This document shows, piece after piece, positions 60,853-64,000 of a stretch of DNA of 64,000 bases (the first letter of the stretch is position 1; every line of letters begins with the position of its first letter). The stretch comes from Flavobacterium cutihirudinis (GTDB lineage Bacteria; Bacteroidota; Bacteroidia; Flavobacteriales; Flavobacteriaceae): positions 62,001-126,000 of the forward strand of contig NZ_QRDQ01000008.1 of assembly GCF_003385895.1 (NCBI RefSeq). The letters are read 5' to 3'. The notes beneath the pieces were generated by a model. It was not told the origin of the DNA, did no database searches, and saw only the letters and a list, made by a program, of their open reading frames with translations. Position numbers and translations under genes: made by a program.

Positions 60853-61592
60853 GATTCGAATTTCTTAAGTTCGAAATTTTCACCGTCAAAAACACCATAG
60901 GTAAAATAGCCGATCCAATCGCCCAGATTTACATAATTGGAATCTTCGCCAACAGGAATAATCATAGGTAAATGACGATGCCCAAAAATGAAGTAATTAT
61001 AATGCTTGGTTTCCAGTTTACGTTTGGCGTATAAAACCAGCCATTCGTTTTCTTCACCCAAGAATTTTACATCTTCATCACCAGAAATCAGTTTGTTTTT
61101 AACCGATAAATATTGAGCCAAACTTACACCCACATCCGGATGCAACCAACGAAAAAGCCATTTTGAAAACGGATTCGTAAATACCTTTTTCATTCTTTTA
61201 TATCCTTTATCGCCAGGACCTTTTCCGTCACCGTGGCCAATTAGAAACGTTTTTCCGTTAAAAGTAAATTCTTTGTTATCATGATAAACCGGAATATTCA
61301 GTTCAGTTTGGAAGTAATCATTCATCCACAAATCATGATTTCCAACAAAAAAGTAAATCGGAATACCGCTGTCGCGAATTTCAGCCAGTTTGCCTAAAAT
61401 ACGAACAAAACCTTTTGGAACAACCGTTTTATATTCGAACCAAAAATCAAACAAATCACCCAATAAAAAAATAGCTTCAGCATCTTCTTTAACCTCATCT
61501 AGCCACGCCACAAATTTCTTTTCGCGCGGCAAACTCAACTCAGGAGTTGGCGCACCAAAATGCTGATCTGAAGCAAAATATATTTTTTTCAT
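60849..61592 (-). CDS. lpxH: UDP-2,3-diacylglucosamine diphosphatase
   Basis: 247 residues. Calcineurin-like metal motifs: ASDQHFGAP, LLGDLFDFW, VGNHDLW, GHGDGKGPGD and FGHRHLP. It hydrolyses UDP-diacylglucosamine in lipid A synthesis and is peripheral to the inner membrane. The length and GDLFDFWFE motif fit the LpxH family. The stop overlaps the paralogue B stop by a few bases. A tandem TTTGAAC/TTAGA string lies upstream. Confidence 0.9.
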   Translation of the reverse strand: MKKIYFASDQHFGAPTPELSLPREKKFVAWLDEVKEDAEAIFLLGDLFDFWFEYKTVVPKGFVRILGKLAEIRDSGIPIYFFVGNHDLWMNDYFQTELNIPVYHDNKEFTFNGKTFLIGHGDGKGPGDKGYKRMKKVFTNPFSKWLFRWLHPDVGVSLAQYLSVKNKLISGDEDVKFLGEENEWLVLYAKRKLETKHYNYFIFGHRHLPMIIPVGEDSNYVNLGDWIGYFTYGVFDGENFELKKFES

Positions 61593-61671
61593 TTAGATTA
61601 TTAGATTGTTAGACTTCTTAGATTTTTAGACAACTAAGAAAAATCTTTGAACTTTGAACTTTGAACTTTTT

Positions 61672-62124
61672 TTACAAATTATCCGATGCATACCATTCTG
61701 CGAATGACGACTCTGTTTCCTGAAGTTTAAGTGAGAAAAGAGAAATTCCGGCAGGAAGTCTTCCGATAATTCTTTCGGCAAAATCAACAACCATATTTTC
61801 GCTTGTTGGCTGATAATCTACCAAAATTACGTGGTGCCCACGGTTTTTCAGTTCGTTTGCCAATTCGATATGTGGCGTAGTCTGATTAAAAACAGTAGCA
61901 TGATCAAACTGATCGACGATTTCTTCTTTTACAATTTTTTTTAGGTCCGAAAAGTCAATCACCATTCCGAATTTCACATTCGATCGATCCGTAATTGGCG
62001 AGCCAATAACTGTTACCGACAATTTATAACTGTGTCCGTGAACGTTCTTACATTTTCCGTCGTAGCCGTACAAAGCGTGGCCGGTTTCGAAACTAAATTG
62101 TTTTGTAATTCTGATATTACTCAT
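61672..62124 (-). CDS. queD: 6-carboxytetrahydropterin synthase
   Basis: 150 residues. FETGHALYGYDGKCKNVHGHSYKL contains the zinc histidines (HxH with the earlier His) and the active-site Cys typical of the QueD/PTPS family. TSENMVVDFAERI and the Glu near the C-terminus (LQETESSFAEW) complete the active site. It makes the pterin precursor of queuosine. Its own -7 box is at 62146-62153. Confidence 0.92.
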   Translation of the reverse strand: MSNIRITKQFSFETGHALYGYDGKCKNVHGHSYKLSVTVIGSPITDRSNVKFGMVIDFSDLKKIVKEEIVDQFDHATVFNQTTPHIELANELKNRGHHVILVDYQPTSENMVVDFAERIIGRLPAGISLFSLKLQETESSFAEWYASDNL

Positions 62125-62145
62125 CGATGTTTAATTTTAAGCTTG

Positions 62146-62153
62146 CAAATTTA
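62146..62153 (-). promoter_or_regulatory. queD promoter -7 box TAAATTTG
   Basis: Perfect TAnnTTTG on the minus strand, 22 bases before the queD ATG and just beyond the small membrane protein stop codon. Confidence 0.6.
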
Positions 62154-62157
62154 CAAA

Positions 62158-62334
62158 TTAATAACCGTTTTCGTCTCTTTTTTTAGCACGGTTATACATC
62201 CAGTACGCAATTCCTATTAAAATGACAAACGGAATGAAAGATCCGATTACAACGCCAATTTGATAACCGCTGTCTGGTGCACTCTTAATTTTCTCTGCGA
62301 CATCTACTTTTTGTAGTAATGAAATAATATGCAT
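62158..62334 (-). CDS. 58-residue single-span membrane protein
   Basis: An ATG-started frame of 59 codons: an N-terminal amphipathic stretch (MHIISLLQKVDVAEKIK), one membrane helix (IGVVIGSFIPFVILIGIAYW, about 26-46) and a basic tail MYNRAKKRDENGY. The charged tail after the helix suggests N-out, C-in. Too short for usual gene callers. Function unknown. Confidence 0.6.
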   Translation of the reverse strand: MHIISLLQKVDVAEKIKSAPDSGYQIGVVIGSFIPFVILIGIAYWMYNRAKKRDENGY

Positions 62335-62349
62335 ATTTAAAAATTTGTT

Positions 62350-62430
62350 CTAAACGCATAGCAATGTTTTTTAATGCAAGTGAAACGCCTTCTTAGTCAA
62401 AACTAGAAAACTAAGTTTCTATGTGTTTAA
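62350..62430. repeat. ACACATAG-type element (copy 3, shortened)
   Basis: Contains AATGCAAGTGAAACGCCTT and the right end TTTCTATGTGTTTAA shared with the copies at 27491 and 55723. The left end is degenerate (AAACGCATAGCAATG). Confidence 0.65.
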
Positions 62431-62444
62431 ATTATTCGTATTTC

Positions 62445-63209
62445 TTATTTTTTAAACTGAAGCAACGCGTTTCTGCTAAAATCAGATAAAACCAGTTTTC
62501 CGGTAATTGCGGCTCTTTCAAAAAGAAGTGATTCCCAATTTTCTGTATTTTCCCAAATAATTTTCTTCATTTCCCGCAATGCTTCCGGATTATAAGAACT
62601 TATTCTTTTTGCAAAATCATCAATTTTAAGATCCAGACTAAATGATTCGCAAACCACAGAGAAAAGTCCTTTTTGAAACGCCCATTCTGCGGATTTCCAT
62701 TCATTTGCAGCCAGCGTCATTTCTGTCATTGCCGTTTTTCCTATTTTTCGCGAAACAGCCGGTTCGATTACAAAAGGTCCAATTCCAATTGCCAATTCTG
62801 ATAATTTCACATCACTTTCAGGAGTTGCAAAAACATAATCACAAGCCGCAATAATTCCGACACCGCCACCAACAGCTTTTCCTTGTACACGGCCAATAAT
62901 TAATTTATTACAGTTGCGCATCGCATTAAGCAAATGAGCGAAACCGGAAAAGAATTCTGTTCCTTGTTCTTCATTTTCTATTTCCAAAAGCTCGTCAAAA
63001 GAAGCGCCAGAACAAAAAGCCCTTGCTCCTTCACTTTTCAGAATGATAACCGAAACATTTTCATCTCTGCTTAGCAAATTAATTTCTGCCGTAAGACGAT
63101 CTAATAATTGACGCGGAAAAGAATTACTCGCCGGATGCCCAAATTCAACAGTTGCAATCGTACCCTGAAAAGAAGTTTCTAAACTTCCTTTTACACTTTC
63201 TGAACTCAT
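62445..63209 (-). CDS. Enoyl-CoA hydratase/isomerase family protein
   Basis: 254 residues of the crotonase fold: TIATVEFGHPASNSFP, RAFCSGASFDELL (oxyanion-hole strand), VQGKAVGGGVGIIAACDYVFA (second oxyanion hole) and KLSELAIGIGPFVIEPAVSR. Both glycine-rich oxyanion elements are intact. One of the two catalytic glutamates of true hydratases is not obvious (the helix after the second oxyanion region reads IGPFVIEP). It may be an isomerase or methylglutaconyl-type hydratase. Confidence 0.85.
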   Translation of the reverse strand: MSSESVKGSLETSFQGTIATVEFGHPASNSFPRQLLDRLTAEINLLSRDENVSVIILKSEGARAFCSGASFDELLEIENEEQGTEFFSGFAHLLNAMRNCNKLIIGRVQGKAVGGGVGIIAACDYVFATPESDVKLSELAIGIGPFVIEPAVSRKIGKTAMTEMTLAANEWKSAEWAFQKGLFSVVCESFSLDLKIDDFAKRISSYNPEALREMKKIIWENTENWESLLFERAAITGKLVLSDFSRNALLQFKK

Positions 63210-63313
63210 AAAAATAGATTTAAACGTAAAGTTACGCTTTTGAAAAATAATTCTCCTGAATCTTCTCGAAATTTGTTTTTTGAAAATTTATTGTCTTTAT
63301 TTGCTAACGCTTT

Positions 63314-63387
63314 GGGGGATTAGCTCATTTGGCTAGAGCGCTACGCTGGCAGCGTAGAGGCGACCGGTTCGAATCCGGTATTCTCCA
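63314..63387 (+). tRNA. tRNA-Ala (anticodon GGC)
   Basis: A 74-base cloverleaf: 7-bp acceptor stem (GGGGGAT with ATTCTCC, two G-U pairs), D arm, anticodon stem CTACG/CGTAG with loop CTGGCAG giving anticodon GGC, and T arm CCGGTTCGAATCCGG. Discriminator A73. The CCA end is not encoded. A T-rich -7-like TTTATTTG lies about 10 bases upstream. Confidence 0.95.
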
Positions 63388-63396
63388 CAAAATTAA

Positions 63397-63435
63397 AAAC
63401 CCTTGTAAAAATAAATTTACAAGGGTTTATTTTTC
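63397..63435 (+). terminator. Terminator after tRNA-Ala
   Basis: AAACCCTTGTAAA pairs with TTTACAAGGGTTT across a short loop, followed by ATTTTTC, 10 bases after the tRNA. Confidence 0.85.
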
Positions 63436-63450
63436 TATAATCTCACAATC

Positions 63451-63552
63451 TTGTCATTTCGAGGAACGAGAAATCTCCGCAAGTGACTCCGTACCGTAAA
63501 TCCAATCTTTGTAGAGCTTCTCGTGGAGATTTCTCGTTCCTCGAAATGACAA
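63451..63552. repeat. REP-like inverted repeat, GTCATTTCGAGGAACGAG arms
   Basis: Perfect 28-base arms at 63451-63478 and 63525-63552. The loop contains, in reverse orientation, the ACAAAGATTGG/ATTTAC core of the element at 48028-48131. Confidence 0.9.
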
Positions 63553-63600
63553 ACTGCATAGTTAAGACCAAAAAAATCTGTATTTTGAAATAACTTTTAC

Positions 63601-63777
63601 TTATTTTTCATTTGCCGAATCGTCGGCATCAATTCTATCTTTTTTTGCTTTTTTGAAATCGTTATTCAGCAAATTTTCCAATTTCTTTTTCTCTTTAAGA
63701 TTTTTTCTGATTGTTAAAACGACCAAAACAACGACCAAAATTGCCACTACTCCTATTATATTCCAATTAACATCCAT
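63601..63777 (-). CDS. 58-residue membrane-anchored protein
   Basis: An ATG-started frame of 59 codons: short polar start MDVNWN, one helix (IIGVVAILVVVLVVLTI, about 7-23) and a long charged, Lys/Asp-rich tail (NLKEKKKLENLLNND, KKAKKDRIDADDSANEK). Layout suggests N-out/C-in anchor with a cytoplasmic helical tail. Function unknown. Confidence 0.65.
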   Translation of the reverse strand: MDVNWNIIGVVAILVVVLVVLTIRKNLKEKKKLENLLNNDFKKAKKDRIDADDSANEK

Positions 63778-63901
63778 AATTTAAATTTTAATTAAATGTA
63801 AAAAATTTAAACTAAATCGCGTATTATCAAAATGTTAAGAGTTCATCGTGTAGTTTTTTTTTAATTATAAGCAGAAAATTCAGTTTTCAAAACAACACTC
63901 G

Positions 63902-63968
63902 TCCCGCTCTACACTATATCTTTTATGGCGAACACCGCCACAAAAGGATATCGTTTCGATCGGGGCTA
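63902..63968. repeat. Dispersed element with conserved ends and variable stem (copy 2)
   Basis: Starts TCCCGCTCTACACTATATC and ends TTTCGATCGGGGCTA. Its ends match the reverse complement of 48170-48238, while the centre is GGCGAACACCGCC, a different stem. The rest of 63778-64000 is AT-rich with no gene seen. Confidence 0.8.
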
Positions 63969-64000
63969 AATTAGAAGGTTTTGTTTTTATATTCTATTCT

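Noticed and set aside
63314..64000. tRNA-Ala as an integration (att) site of a genomic island
   Set aside because: No integrase, no repeat of the tRNA 3' end and no composition shift were seen downstream within the window.

Overview
The window reads as chromosomal DNA of a Flavobacterium-like member of the Bacteroidota. It is AT-rich. It has TonB-dependent receptors, carboxypeptidase-regulatory-domain outer-membrane proteins, a type IX secretion sorting domain and DUF4271/DUF4296/DUF3098-type proteins. Perfect or near-perfect TAnnTTTG -7 boxes precede many genes and Shine-Dalgarno sequences are largely absent. Nearly all of it is a stable housekeeping chromosome. I see no CRISPR array, insertion sequence, prophage or integrase. 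The accessory signal sits in regulatory DNA, small proteins and several families of intergenic inverted repeats.

Layout. 1-5.7 kb: end of a membrane protein, a large SprA-like outer-membrane protein, a Lys/Ala-rich exported protein with a basic adaptor motif, and a MurG-like glycosyltransferase. 5.7-14.3 kb: a probable phosphate-response cluster with a phosphate-porin-family protein, a PhoR-like kinase, a PhoB-like regulator, a TonB-dependent receptor, a beta-rich lipoprotein and a tiny type IX sorting-domain protein. Pho-box-like 11-bp direct repeats lie upstream of the porin and the lipoprotein. 14.4-27 kb: LuxE-family protein, tyrS, SDR, DUF4296 lipoprotein, pyrC, glycosyltransferase 2, DUF4271 protein, hemD, Lrp regulator, zinc metallopeptidase, leuS.

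27-33 kb is the most interesting block. A solitary ModE-type DNA-binding protein is followed by two unrelated TonB-dependent receptors and a molybdopterin-binding-fold lipoprotein. An almost identical ~41-bp element containing a 7-12-7 palindrome lies just upstream of both receptor start codons. I infer an oxyanion-metal (molybdate/tungstate) or metallophore outer-membrane uptake regulon. Substrate and operator binding are not shown by sequence alone.

33-52 kb: ftsX, DUF3098, uppP, truB, an unannotated 25-codon ORF with a minus-strand terminator, a thioredoxin-like protein, pyrH-frr, a DUF5686-type outer-membrane protein, a CPA2 antiporter, a LytS/LytTR two-component pair, an MMPL/RND transporter, asnS, rpoN. 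52-64 kb: tdk, a Glu-rich protein, rsmI, HopJ-like protein, recJ-MFS-hydrolase operon, a pair of 118-aa paralogues, lpxH, queD, two 58-aa single-span membrane proteins, an enoyl-CoA hydratase family protein and tRNA-Ala(GGC).

Many intergenic gaps hold repeats that recur within the window: REP-like 28-31 bp inverted repeats with a conserved core, a ~68-bp element with conserved ends and a variable but self-complementary centre, hairpins of the AAACCCGACA type, and CTAAG or CAAAG arrays. Several behave as terminators; others look like dispersed non-autonomous elements.
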